Of a stretch of DNA of 64,000 nt, positions 33,101 through 43,775 are shown one piece after another (position 1 is the stretch's first letter; each line of letters begins with the position of its first letter). Below the pieces are notes generated by a model, which had not been told where the DNA came from, searched no databases, and saw only the letters and a program-made list of their open reading frames with translations. Location of the stretch: NCBI GenBank assembly GCA_036674765.1, contig JARVKI010000129.1:1-64000 (forward strand), given 5' to 3'. The DNA is from Seiridium cupressi (taxonomy: Eukaryota; Ascomycota; Sordariomycetes; Amphisphaeriales; Sporocadaceae). A program made the translations under genes and the position numbers.

Positions 33101-35419
33101 ATGGTCTCCGACGAGACCTACGAGCTGTGCCTCCCGATACTGCAGGACCCGAGTCTGGAGGAGGAGGACAAGACCGACAGACTCGAGGAACTGCTGAAGA
33201 AAGAGACCAGCTTGGAGGGGTCTAGTCTTGAAAATGCCGTGCTCGACGCCCTGTGGAGGCACCGCGACGGCGGCGGCATCGCAGCCTCCCCTCCTCCGAT
33301 ACGACAGACTATCCTGCGCCGGCCCTCACCAGCCTCGTGGAGGGGCTCCGCGACACCCATATCCGGCTCACCTCGTCTGGGCGTGAGCCCCCTAGCTCCT
33401 CCGGGCTTCGTGCCCACGACCCTCGGCCGAACCAAGTCTTCGACTGTTTCTCCCTTTTCCTCGCCGCGTCCGTCTCCGCGTCTAGCCTTTGCCGCGCCCG
33501 TCATCCCGAATAGCCCGAGCCTCAACGCCTACGAATTTGCAAGCGATACAAGCCCGGCCCCAGAGATATACGGTGAGCTTCAGACGGAGAATGTGGACTG
33601 GCTCGTGAGTGACGATGCGCTCAGTGTCACTTCTTCCATCGGCGCTTCAAGCGGGCTGAACGCCGCCGTCCCCGAGTTTGTATCCACACAGCAGACGGAT
33701 ATGACCCCCTATGATATGCTGCGTTCTATACTCGGCCAGTCCAAGACCGATGAGGAGATCGAGGCGGCCCTGGCTATCCACGGGTACGACTTGAGTGCGA
33801 CAATTGCTGCCATCATGGACAGTCAGGGGCAGGACTCCACAAACGCCGCGAACCTCACCCCCGAGGCCAAGAGCATCCTTATTGGCAAGTCCATGACTCC
33901 TGACAATCGGCCTACCACGCCCTCTGGTCAACAGAAGCCAGGCATTATTTGCAAGTTTTATCTGTCTACTGGCCAGTGCCTTCGCTCAGACTGCCGTTTC
34001 AGCCATGATCTGAGTAACCACATCTGCAAGTGAGTAGGCGTAGATTTCACATGTCAAGTAATGCGCTGATGAGTCTGTAGATACTGGGTCATGGGCAATT
34101 GCCTGGCCGGCGACACTTGTATATTCTCGCATGACCCAGCCCACCTCTTAACCCGACTTACAGTGGATGAAAACGGTAGTACGCCGGCAAAGAACCTGTC
34201 GGTGACAGACTTTAACTCGGCGTTCCCGTCACTACGGCCAGCAACGCCAGAGCTCAACCCATTCGCTCCTAGTTTCAGTTTTTCTCCTGCTGGCATGACC
34301 CCACCGCCAGGGCTGCGGCCGATGCACAGTTACAACAGCAATGACGGATCTCGTCCGAGATCACGCCCAGGCAGTCGTCAGCAAGCTAAGGATAACATGG
34401 CTGCACTCTCTATCGACGACAACGATGCCTTTCCATCTCTCGGCTCGGCTTCTTCCAAGACCAATAAAAAACACCATGGCAAGCGCGGCGGGCACGGTCA
34501 TGGTCATAAGGAGAACTATACGCCGAGCTCTTTAGCTGACATTGTGAAGATGTCGCCGTCTCCCTCGCCAGTCCCGGGGCCCGCGCGACAAGACAAGAAG
34601 ATCGGGCGTAACGGCAGTGCAACAAACATCAAGAACGGAGAAAACAGCGCTACTGCACAGGCTATTCCCAGTCCGAAGCATATCCCTTGGTTAGAGACCG
34701 GGGAGAGGGCCAACAAGGCCTATCTTAAGGCTCGGCAGGAGGCCATCAAGCACGGTGGTCTCCGCAACAAGTTTTTGCAGAGGTATGTCTTCCCACTCCT
34801 GTTCTAAAAGCTGTCACTTACACATGTCAATTTCAGCGCTGCTCAAGCTTGGAATCGCAACGATGCTCGTGCCGCAAAGGCACTCAGCCTCCGAGGTCAG
34901 AGTGAAAACGAGCTTATGCGCAAAGCCCACCGTGAAGCCGCGCGTGAACTGTACGAAGACCGCAACAAGCAGATCACGGGCTCTGAGATCTACGTCGATC
35001 TGCACGGCCTCCATCCTGAAGAGGCTGTAGAGTACTTGGAGCGGGTTCTGCTTGATAACAGTACAGAGAGCAGACCAGTCTACGCCATCACCGGCACCGG
35101 TCATCACAGCAAAAATGGCAAGGACAAGGTGGGCAAGGCCATTAGGAACTTCCTGAATGAGTGGAGGTACGCATATCGGGAGTTCTCCGTCCCCGGCGAC
35201 CGGAACAACATGGGTGGTATTCTAGGCATTGACGCCAGGAGCTACGACAAAACCCTAGCCAGGGAAGGGCCCAGCACGTCCAAGGAGCAGATTGAAGAGC
35301 CCAAGGAAGAAGTAGACATCTTGAGTCAGGGAGTTGAGATTGGAGACGGCAAAGTCCGTCTTCTAGTAAGGGATCCCCCTAAGGGACCCAGTGGCAACAG
35401 GAACAGGGTGGCTACTTAG
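33101..35419 (+). CDS. CUE-like / CCCH zinc-finger / DUF1771 / SMR-domain protein
   Basis: Exons 33101-34029, 34081-34782 and 34837-35419 give 737 aa. In order: a Ser/Pro-rich N-terminal half; a CUE/UBA-like helical segment (about 200-245, TPYDMLRSILGQSKTDEEIE then AALAIHGYDLSATIAAIMD); two CCCH fingers (C284-C293-C298-H302 and C309-C317-C323-H327); a disordered linker; DUF1771 (about 515-590); and an SMR domain (about 592-665) with DLHG (Asp598, His600) and TGTGHHSKNG. CUE plus DUF1771 plus SMR is the layout of Cue2/NONU-1/N4BP2-type endonucleases, which cut mRNA at stalled or collided ribosomes, so a role in mRNA surveillance is a reasonable inference. The CCCH pair is an added RNA-binding module. 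Introns are 51 and 54 bp. Confidence 0.92.
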
Positions 35420-36301
35420 AAGAAAGGCCAAATGAGTTAAAGCAGATTCACACTTGCATCTTGTCCCGCTTAAATCGACTTGAACAGGACTGGCCAATGT
35501 CTAGACACGACTATATCACTCAGGTGAACGCAAAACTGCTTGTTTTAGTGGAGAAAAATCCTACACCAGGGATAAAGTTGTCAATCTGAGAAATATAATC
35601 TATTTGTGGTATTGTCTCATACTTTGGGACGATATCTTTACACTAGCTTCTCACATGGACCTCCATATGCAGTCGCTAAATCATCCAGAAGGCTCGCTTG
35701 GAAGGATCAGTTAACAGTCGAGGTTGAAGTATGTCTGTGATCCCCAACTCGCACTTATCCAAAGTTCATAGTAGCTGCCTATTTGTATGCTCCTCTCTAC
35801 ACGAGTAGATGATACTTGATCTTTCCGTAAATTCCGTCTTGACTTGAACCATCAAATACTAATAGAGACTAGGTCTCTTGAAGTAGTCTTCGTCCTCGCC
35901 TTTCCGTCATACGCAACTCCTTACAGTGGTTGCTCTATCATGACTAGAGAAGAAAGTCCTATATTCAAAGAAGCGAACTTGAGGCAGGAGCTCTTGCCCT
36001 CCATGAGAAAGATTCCCATCTGTAATTTACTTTCATTACGGATGCTCCAGCAGCAAGACTCGGAATACTAAACATCAAACACATTTATCAACACTCGATG
36101 TATCTTGGTACCCCTTCTTCTAAACAAGATTTCTCCAGTCTTCAATTCGTCCAATTACGTCCCTCTTTCCTTCTTTCCACTCGTATCCTATAAGCCAGCT
36201 TCCGACACTCAAATCTAAATACTTGGAAGGAGGTGCCTAAGCAAAACATAAATCAGAACCACAACACCTTTCCTTCCATATCCAATACGCTCAATATCAA
36301 C
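35420..36301. other. Intergenic, no gene seen
   Basis: About 880 bp of AT-leaning sequence. The last 250 bases are C/T/A-rich and act as the leader of the next gene. No ORF resembles a family. Confidence 0.55.
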
Positions 36302-37051
36302 ATGGCACTAGTCCCTACGCAAGAGATCCCGGTCGCCCATTTTGAGCCACATATAACCAAGATTGACGAGAGTAAGACGCACATCAAGGGCTGGCTCACT
36401 AAAAGCACTATAGACACCAACGTGCCCTACGTCCTACGTATGCTTCCACAGTACACACAAGAAGTCAACGACGCCTACCCGGGTGTGCTCGATACAATCA
36501 GTGGCTCGCGTAACGTGGATTGCATCAATGGCATGGCGCTGGTCGAGACTTCCTTCAACGTCAAGACCGTCGGTGGCACAGATCGTCCGAAGAAGCTGTA
36601 CCGTGTGGTCCACGGCGGACAGCCTCACGGCGCCACAAAGTCCCGCCTCGGCCGCGGCAGCGATCCCATCTTTCTTCAGATCCATCTCAAGAAGCACCTT
36701 CGATGGTCCTGCCGCCAGCCGAGCCCGTTCCTGTCTGCCACCAACGATGAAGCCAAAGCTTTTCGGATCGCAAGCATGTACATGGACATGGGCTTCGAGG
36801 GTATACACATCATCGAGTTTCGCACCGACGGGCCCGGCTGGGACCACAACGTGCAGCGCATGTGGCACGCGCGGACCCTGGTCCTGGACTTGGGCATGAG
36901 AAAGGACAACAAGAAGTACCTTGACAACGAGTTTCTGATCGAGCACTCGATTCCGAACGAAAGCATCATCTCGCGAGACGACTGGAGAGAGAAGATGGCG
37001 CTGCGCGACCCCGATGGCACCATTCGGAGGGAGGCTCGCGCAGAGCTGTAG
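36302..37051 (+). CDS. DUF7587-like fungal protein, possible ADP-ribosyltransferase-type fold
   Basis: Single exon, 249 aa from ATG 36302 (MALVPTQEIPV); the upstream frame opens with GTG only. It resembles fungal DUF7587 proteins (recalled, not searched). Three conserved-looking blocks are spaced like the R-S-E blocks of ADP-ribosyltransferases: LYRVVHGG (Arg101), SPFLSATND (Ser145) and DNEFLIEHSIPNESII (Glu210/Glu214). Between them, AFRIASMYMDMGFEGIHIIE and HARTLVLDLGM could be core strands. No signal peptide. No function is established and catalysis is only inference. The TAG at 37049-37051 is followed in frame by 60 more sense codons, so the annotated end may not be the ancestral end. Confidence 0.75.
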   Translation: MALVPTQEIPVAHFEPHITKIDESKTHIKGWLTKSTIDTNVPYVLRMLPQYTQEVNDAYPGVLDTISGSRNVDCINGMALVETSFNVKTVGGTDRPKKLYRVVHGGQPHGATKSRLGRGSDPIFLQIHLKKHLRWSCRQPSPFLSATNDEAKAFRIASMYMDMGFEGIHIIEFRTDGPGWDHNVQRMWHARTLVLDLGMRKDNKKYLDNEFLIEHSIPNESIISRDDWREKMALRDPDGTIRREARAEL

Positions 37052-37234
37052 GAGAAGGAAAACATGTGCGTTGCGGAGAAGAAGCGGCGCAGAGAGAAGG
37101 CTCACAAAGCCAGGGAGTTGGTGGCTGGGTTGGATAAAGACGGTGAAAACGAAGCTAGTGACAGTCAAGCAGTACGCGTGGTGGGTAAGAGAATCAAGAT
37201 TGGTCCGAGGATGGGACCTCATATGGGCTCCTAG
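37052..37234 (+). other. In-frame Lys/Arg/Glu-rich extension beyond the stop of the DUF7587-like gene
   Basis: Reading straight through the TAG at 37049-37051 gives 60 sense codons to a second TAG at 37232-37234. Composition is strongly charged and helical (CVAEKKRRREKAHKARELV, then VVGKRIKIGPRMG), unlike random intergenic sequence and a natural continuation of the RREARAEL end of the protein. It suggests a recent nonsense change (CAG to TAG fits), stop-codon readthrough, or an unseen splice. Confidence 0.55.
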
Positions 37235-39836
37235 AAGAAGGTGGCGGTGAACACGAAGAGAACACATCCTCGCATTGAGGGTATACAACCTAGGCAGAGC
37301 TATGCTCTGATGTGTTCCGTTGCCGGCCACATTGCCGGGGGGGGGGGGGGGATGTTCAGTCCTTTTGGTTCTTTTTCTTCTAAGGAGATAATCGTCCGAA
37401 GTGCATGGGTGAACTTGGGTGGTTCGAGGACTGGTCTAGGATAGGCAATCACCTTGCATACTCTTCTCGCCTAAAGGTGGTCAGACGATAGTCGGTTTCA
37501 ATACATCACCATGGATTGTTGCAAAGATAAACCGGAAAAGTGGTGGCCCATCCGATGTCGATGAGGGTGTGGCATGGCTCGTTTGCAGAAACGAGCTCCA
37601 GAATGTGACAGACTGTTCGCTGCCAACGCAAGGGATGCTTTGGAGAAAAGATAACAAAATAGTTGATATCAAGTTCTGCAATGTTGATGCAATGCAATGT
37701 GGGTGACAAACAGTTGAAGTCGACGTCCTGACCGATTGGTGACGCGTCCCAGGTATACCATTAACCCTGTCTATTATGCGTCATATGACCCTCAGGTCTT
37801 CTGGATTGAGTGCGCCGCATCCAAACTTGGTCGAAGGGGTAGTAGGAGATGGAGCATCTCGATTCCACGCTGGCAAGTGATACGGCAACGGCGCTGGGGA
37901 TATCCCTGCACGACCCGACAGTCTGGATCGCCTTTTGGGGTGATCCACCAGAGACAGCCCGAGGGGCGCCTTGATTGGACAAGTTCATTAGGTACTGCGC
38001 CTTCAAGGTTAAGTTTGGCTGGTTTCTGATAGGTCCTGATAGACTATAAATGGCGATTTCGGTGAGCCCCCACGGGGACCCGACGACAACATGTTTTTGG
38101 TCTGGCTGGGCTTCGTACATAGCTGATGGGTAGTGTTCGGCGTGGCTACACCAATACAACGGTCCAGTTAGATTCGCCCAAGTCCCGTGCGGCCAGGCGC
38201 AATGCGGCCCTTTCTGCGGCCAATGTGTTCATCGCCATGCGCGGCCACTACTTTTGGGAGTTCCACGGGTCAGTTTGTTCCGGGCAGTCAGCGGGCGCCC
38301 ATGGATCATGTATTTGATGAGTTTGGCAGTGCCTGCCGCATTCCAGTGCAAACTCAGCCGGGCCCACCAATCTTGTAGCGATAAGTCCGCGGCTGTCGAG
38401 AGAGTCTCCAGGGACCGACCGGTACTCGCAAAGAAAATCTGATTGTAGCCTTCGTCGTCACGTTTGTACTGGCACGTATCCTTAAGGCACCATTCGGGAT
38501 TGTCTTACGTGGTCACAAGGTGGGCGTCATCTTGCCGACTACTCGCGGATAATGAATGCTGATTACATTCTGGGACATGGCAAGACTGGCGGAGACGTCG
38601 TAATTATGGCTTGATTCGGATTCACGCTCTTGGTTTGATAGACTGAGCCGGTCACGCAATTCCAACACTATGAAAGATTGCATAGGCGTAGCTGACGACA
38701 GCGCATGGGAAAAAGCCGTCGGTTCTTGGTCACCAGGGCGTTGTTTCTACTTGTTTTGAGGCTCCCTCGTAGACTCGTTAGTTTGCTAGAGAAGCTGGTA
38801 ATCTCATCCGAATCGAGCAAAAGGTATTGCTTCGGCTCGCTGACTAGTGTGTCTTTAGCCATACATGATTGCAGCACCCTTTCAGATGTTATTTTTCGGA
38901 GAAATTTCAATGTGAGACGCATGGAGCGAGGCATTGCCCACGTCGTCGGTGTTGTCTTATGGTTTTCAGCGATGGGGTGCTACCAGTTTGGCCCCACGAG
39001 TGAGAAGTGACCGAGGGTACGGTTCAGAGCGCATGGCCAACGCAATTCGTCTCGAAAGGCCCTGCGACTTGCGCTCGGGTCATATTCCGATGGGCTCGGC
39101 TGGCCGGAAGTCGTGCCGCGAAGTTCGGTTCTGCATATTATGCAGCTTTACTGTGCTTCAATGCTGGAGCTTGACCCGCATAACAGAGTCGTCGGGTTCC
39201 AAACCACCATGTATCAGTTCGCCCAGCAAGCTGCAGGCCCCTGTAGTCTCAGGCGCTGGTCGTATCTTGCTCGGTGGCGTGCAGGCGTGCTTGTGACCAA
39301 CTCACGCCCCCCCCCCCCGGTTGCTCAATATCAGGTGCTTTTATATGCGAGCCCTTTGGGAGCTTGCTCCCTGTTTTCATTTATAGATAAGCACTCAGCC
39401 ATCGAGGCGGCAGCGAATACCGTGGAGCGTAGCCCGGGGTATGGCATATGTCCTGCAGGTCACCTAACGGAAATTGGAGTGCTTGACATGGATGACAGGC
39501 GACGAAAGCGTAGGTGACTTGACGATCCGTGGGACCCTAGCATAAAAAGTGTCAGCCATATCCAGCATAAAAGAGTGCCGGCCTGCTCATCTTTCTTGCC
39601 CTCATGCCATAAACTATTTTACCCACCTAACGTCAGGACTCTCCTGCTCATATCGCTCAAGCTATTCCAAACTGACAGGTGTGTGTATGATATGTTCGAA
39701 TACTCATCCGGGCGTCCCTGGGACTAGCCTGTTGTCAGCTCTGGCCCTACAAACCAAGTATAACTGACTATCTCCAAGTACTTAGCACAGTCCAAACAAC
39801 GACACTCCAGCTCTCTTTAGTCACCACCACCTAGCC
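37235..39836. other. 2.6-kb gene-poor region with G/C homopolymers
   Basis: No supported gene. It contains 15 G at 37337-37351 and 12 C at 39307-39318. Short ORFs on both strands (37761-38159 minus, 38668-38934 minus, 39113-39517 plus) show patchy protein-like composition, so decayed gene remnants are possible, but I cannot name a family. Confidence 0.5.
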
Positions 39837-40088
39837 ATGGCAGGTCAGGATTTCATCGGACACGAGCACTTGTTGCCTTTGTCAGAGGCTGACCTCGGAC
39901 CTCCATGGTCTCCTACTCCCTGCATGTCCGACTTCAACTTAAAACACTGCGAGGCAACCGATTATGGATTTACAAACATACTGTCAGCTGCAGCATGCGC
40001 TCACAAGGCAATCCACGGCTGCGGTAACAAGGCTGACGGCAAGAATACTCTGTGTAAGGAGTGCCGGGAGCACTGTGGACCGACTTAG
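39837..40088 (+). CDS. Small Cys/His-containing protein, hypothetical
   Basis: An 83-aa ORF with a good start context (CTAGCCATGG) behind a C/A/T-rich leader. There is no signal peptide and no family I recognise. Seven cysteines at 29, 38, 54, 62, 73, 76 and 80 give a C-terminal C-x7-C-x10-C-x2-C-x3-C pattern with nearby His (AACAHKAIHGCGNK, TLCKECREHCG), which looks metal-binding. It could equally be a chance ORF or an exon of a longer gene. No intron sites are needed. Confidence 0.4.
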   Translation: MAGQDFIGHEHLLPLSEADLGPPWSPTPCMSDFNLKHCEATDYGFTNILSAAACAHKAIHGCGNKADGKNTLCKECREHCGPT

Positions 40089-41153
40089 ATCTCCACAAAC
40101 ATCCTGAGACGTAGTCTCGGGCGAAAAGGCTTTCTGAGAAGGGCAACATCGATGGCCTCCCATCTGACGTGTGCTTGGCCTAGAGCGGCTTGGGGGGGGG
40201 GATCAAAAAAGAAGGCCATTTCTGTCCGCTGCTGTGCTCGTCAAGGGCATAAATTTCGAAAACAACAAGTCGATTTGATTCCTATGTTGCTCTTGGTACT
40301 CATCTTGCTTGCAACTCTGTTTGAGTCACTAGGATCAGGAGGAACGGGGTTCTCACATAATAATTCGGTGTGTTTCTTAACGAGTGCTGCTAAATTGGTC
40401 TTGGGGCCGAAGGAGGGAATTGGTTATGGTATGGATTGATATCAAAATTGAAACAATTACTAAAAAAATAAGAAATGCGTTCGATCATATATCTCCTCTT
40501 AAGGAAACTGTTGGTGTGGTGACACGAACCTTTGCACATCATCGGTGGACCAATCAAGCATGAGCGTGAACTACGCCTATAGAAATGCCAGTCGCAACCT
40601 CGAAGGCACGGAACCCTGGATATTGAGAACCGGCTCTATCGGTAGCTGCAATTCGCTGTGTTCTTCAATGGCGATTGCGCGGTCCCAGACAAAATTCAAA
40701 TAAGAGTGGAAGTACGGCACATCACGTCTATACAAATTATCCGTGTTAATTTGGGTGGAAGGTTTTATTCGGGGACATGAACTGTCGCTCCCTTCAAGTA
40801 TACGACAAGAACCAGTAAATTCCCTGGAGATTCTAAATATCGATGGGTGGACCATCCTTCTAAATCTTTTGACAAAGTAACCACGCTTCAAAAGTATTCA
40901 TAAATCCGGCAATGGCCGTAAGTCATATCCAACGTGCCGCGGTGATATTTACCCCAAGCTCCCTTCCCCTTAAGAATAATTATGGTATCTCGAATAGAAA
41001 GGAACCAAGTGGCTCGGGTATTTATGATGGCCATGCTCCGAAGAGGGCCATCGTTGACGTATGCCTGCGCCTGTTCCAACGTGCAGCAAAAGCCATTATC
41101 CTGTCTGTAGTACTATGCGCCTTCTCATCACAGACATCACTCTCGTTCAACAC
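40089..41153. other. Intergenic, no confident gene
   Basis: About 1.06 kb. Ten G lie at 40192-40201. Minus-strand frames at 40888-41079 and 40577-40891 have partly protein-like wording (RSMAIINTRATWFLSIRDT; PSIFRISREFTGS), so a decayed gene is conceivable, but no family can be assigned. Confidence 0.45.
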
Positions 41154-41636
41154 TTATGCCAGGAAGGCAACAGCGACACCAAGCGCACCCATAACGAGTC
41201 CCGACTTGACAGTGTACGGCGCGGCGCCGTTGGTCGGCACAGCAGAGACGGCGCTGGTGGTAGCCGAGGTCTGGGTAGCCGAGGTGGTCATCTTGACGGA
41301 GGTCACAGGAGTGGTGGCGGCAGTGGAGGAGTAAACCTTGGTGGAGGAAGTAGTGTTGTGGAAAGAGCCGGTAGTCGGGTAGTAGGCGCTGGTGGTGTTG
41401 TAAGTCGGGTAGGACCAGGACGAAGAAGACGAAGAGTAAGAGCTGGAGGTCGAGCTGCAGCTGGAAGAGGTAGTCGCAGGAGCCGAGCTCGAGTGGCTGT
41501 ACAGCGGGCAGGCCGTGTTGGTAGGGTTGCACTGGGTGATAGTCACGGTTGCGGTCATGGTCGAGGTCGAGGTGCTGGTCTGGGCGACAACGGACATGAC
41601 GCTGGCAGCCAGCATGAAGATGGAAGAGGCGAGCAT
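41154..41636 (-). CDS. Ser/Thr-rich GPI-anchored cell-wall or membrane protein
   Basis: Single exon of 160 aa. A signal peptide (MLASSIFMLAASVMSVVAQ) is followed by a Ser/Thr-dominated region (TSTSTSTMTATVTITQCNP; SSSYSSSSSSWSYPT) with three cysteines near residues 36-60 and N-x-T sites (NTTS, HNTTSS). The C-terminus has a small-residue GPI attachment region (VPTNGAAP) and a hydrophobic tail (SGLVMGALGVAVAFLA). Such proteins are heavily O-mannosylated and attached to the plasma membrane or wall; function is otherwise unknown. A (CTGT)n repeat lies 130 bp upstream of the start. Confidence 0.85.
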   Translation of the reverse strand: MLASSIFMLAASVMSVVAQTSTSTSTMTATVTITQCNPTNTACPLYSHSSSAPATTSSSCSSTSSSYSSSSSSWSYPTYNTTSAYYPTTGSFHNTTSSTKVYSSTAATTPVTSVKMTTSATQTSATTSAVSAVPTNGAAPYTVKSGLVMGALGVAVAFLA

Positions 41637-43775
41637 TTTGATGGCGGGAGGGATAACGTGTTGTCCGTAGAAGATATGTGATTATCGTTGCGAAAGAAGC
41701 TATCGAGGTACTGAAGCGTCGCGAGGGTCCAACAATGAGTCGATCACAAAGACTGCGGCTTTTTCCTGTCTGTCTGTCTGTCTGTCTGATAGTGGTCGTT
41801 TGAGGTAATAGTTGTTGGTGATGTTGATACTGAGTAGCAGCTGAGCAATACAAGGGTCGGTCGTTATAAAAGAGTGTGATATGCAAAAATACAATGGGCC
41901 AAAAGAGCGACAGAAGCTTGAGGTGAAGCTGAGGTGTGTGGAGGAAGAAGGGCGGAAAGGCGTGTTGGTTGGCAGCCAAAGCCTTTTCTACCAAAAGCAA
42001 ACTGCCATTGCGAGTGGAGAGGAACAAGGAAACAGACTGGGGGGATTGATGTGGATCTACAGTCTTCGGGCTGGGATGGGAACAAGGATTATTGCAACTC
42101 GGCTACACGCAGGGATCCATTGCCAAAAGAAACCCGGCTCTTTCGTCAGCCATCATGTCCATGGGCTTTCCGAATTCGGGTAGAAATGAATTCTCATCTC
42201 TAAACGTTGTCTCTTACCGACTCTATGGCGAGTCGTGCCATGGGAAGCTGGCCGCGGCGGGAAACCAAGACGCTCAATCACAGCACGACTATAACGGAGC
42301 GCCGTGGCAGAGAGAGGGAACGGGCCGGGAGGAGAGACATCTCAGAAAGCTAACGACAACGTCGACTTACAACAACACATGGCGCTGCCATGCACGTGCC
42401 CTTGCAGGTCATGCTTGCCGCTGTCAGAAGGGAGTGAAAAATCCAGCCGTCATCGACTCATCCAACCCGACCCAATGCGCCGTGTGCTGGCAAACTGTTG
42501 TTGTTCTTGGGCCGGAGACGTTCTCGCAGCCACGATGCGGCCAGTCCAAGTCAGTCCGTCCTGTGAGGGGGGGCGGGCCACGGCCCCTATTGGCTGTGGG
42601 AATTCTGTCCCTGTCAATCACGGTTGGTTCCTGCAGCAAAAAGCGCCTCCAGACGCGCTTTTTAATCGACAGATCCTAAGATGAGCTTTTTTGCGTAGCT
42701 TGTGTAGCGCCACTGCAAGAGCGCTGCTCGCGCGCTGTCGATTGCTCCCGGCGCATTCTAGTTGCACTCTAGCCTTGGATTTCGAAGGACCACAAGAATG
42801 GCACCTCCGTTATCGTGTCATCCAGGGTTCCCAAAACCCAGATCGCTAGAATCGCTCGCTTGAGGGGGGTGACGCAAGCTTGACAGGGGCCATCCGACAC
42901 TCATCTACTCTAGCCAATCGGCTGCTAACTTCCAGACTTTCTTGCGATGCCTTCATCCAGATTGCTGGTTACACGCGCATGGTGACCCTTTCTCAGCCTT
43001 GACGGATAGTGCGTGCGACACTCGTGGACTTTTTGACAGCAGCATGCGATGGCTGCTGGAGAGAATGTGCCACCAATTGCCCGGGAAGACTACAATGTAA
43101 CTACATCGTAGTCGCTTGATCATGAATTACTGACAAGTCGCGCTTCCACAAGGGCATGAACGCATTCGCAGCCCCTCAAAACAAGCAAATGACGAGCCCT
43201 CGGTAGGACTGATGTACACCTCGTCATTACCGTGGGTTTCTTCCCAGAAGACGAAACGAGTTACCCTTGTGCTTGTGCCACTCAATACCCGATGTTTTCT
43301 TGCATTCGTAGCACGTGGTGCCCGCGGTGAGCCGCCAATACGAGCCATGGGAAGGTACAGGCAAGGTGCGTGTAACAAGACTCTACAAGAATCAGGTTCA
43401 GGTATGTTGTCGCGTGCGATATAACGGTCGCTATCCTCAAATCTGAAGCACATCGTCAATTAAACTCGCGATCCACCCTAATTCAAAAACCTGGACCCTG
43501 AAAGCTCCACCAGACTCCATGACGGAAATGAAGGAGACGCAATCAGATCAAAGCTTCGGAAACAGCCATCTCCAGACTCCATAGCAACCATGGTGGCCAT
43601 ATCTCTACCTACGCACATAAGTAAAGTTGCGCCTAAGGAATGACAAGTCCACCTGAACAGTATAGAAGAACCACAAATACAAGCGAGCAAATCCATGTCC
43701 ATCCCGAGTCCAATCTGTCTACATTTTGTGCCATTAAGCACGCAGCCCACCATCCATCAATACCTAATGTCAAGC
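41637..43775. other. 2.1-kb intergenic region, no gene seen
   Basis: Contains the promoter of the GPI-protein gene, including a (CTGT)n repeat at 41766-41788, then GC-richer sequence with only short overlapping ORFs in several frames, none with family resemblance. Confidence 0.55.
41766..41788. repeat. (CTGT)n tetranucleotide microsatellite
   Basis: Nearly six perfect CTGT units, 130 bp upstream of the GPI-protein start codon (CAGA units on its coding strand), so in its promoter or 5' leader. Confidence 0.9.

Noticed and set aside
40577..41079. Two minus-strand frames that could be halves of a decayed gene
   Set aside because: The wording is suggestive but no family blocks line up in order, unlike the region at 16276-17942.
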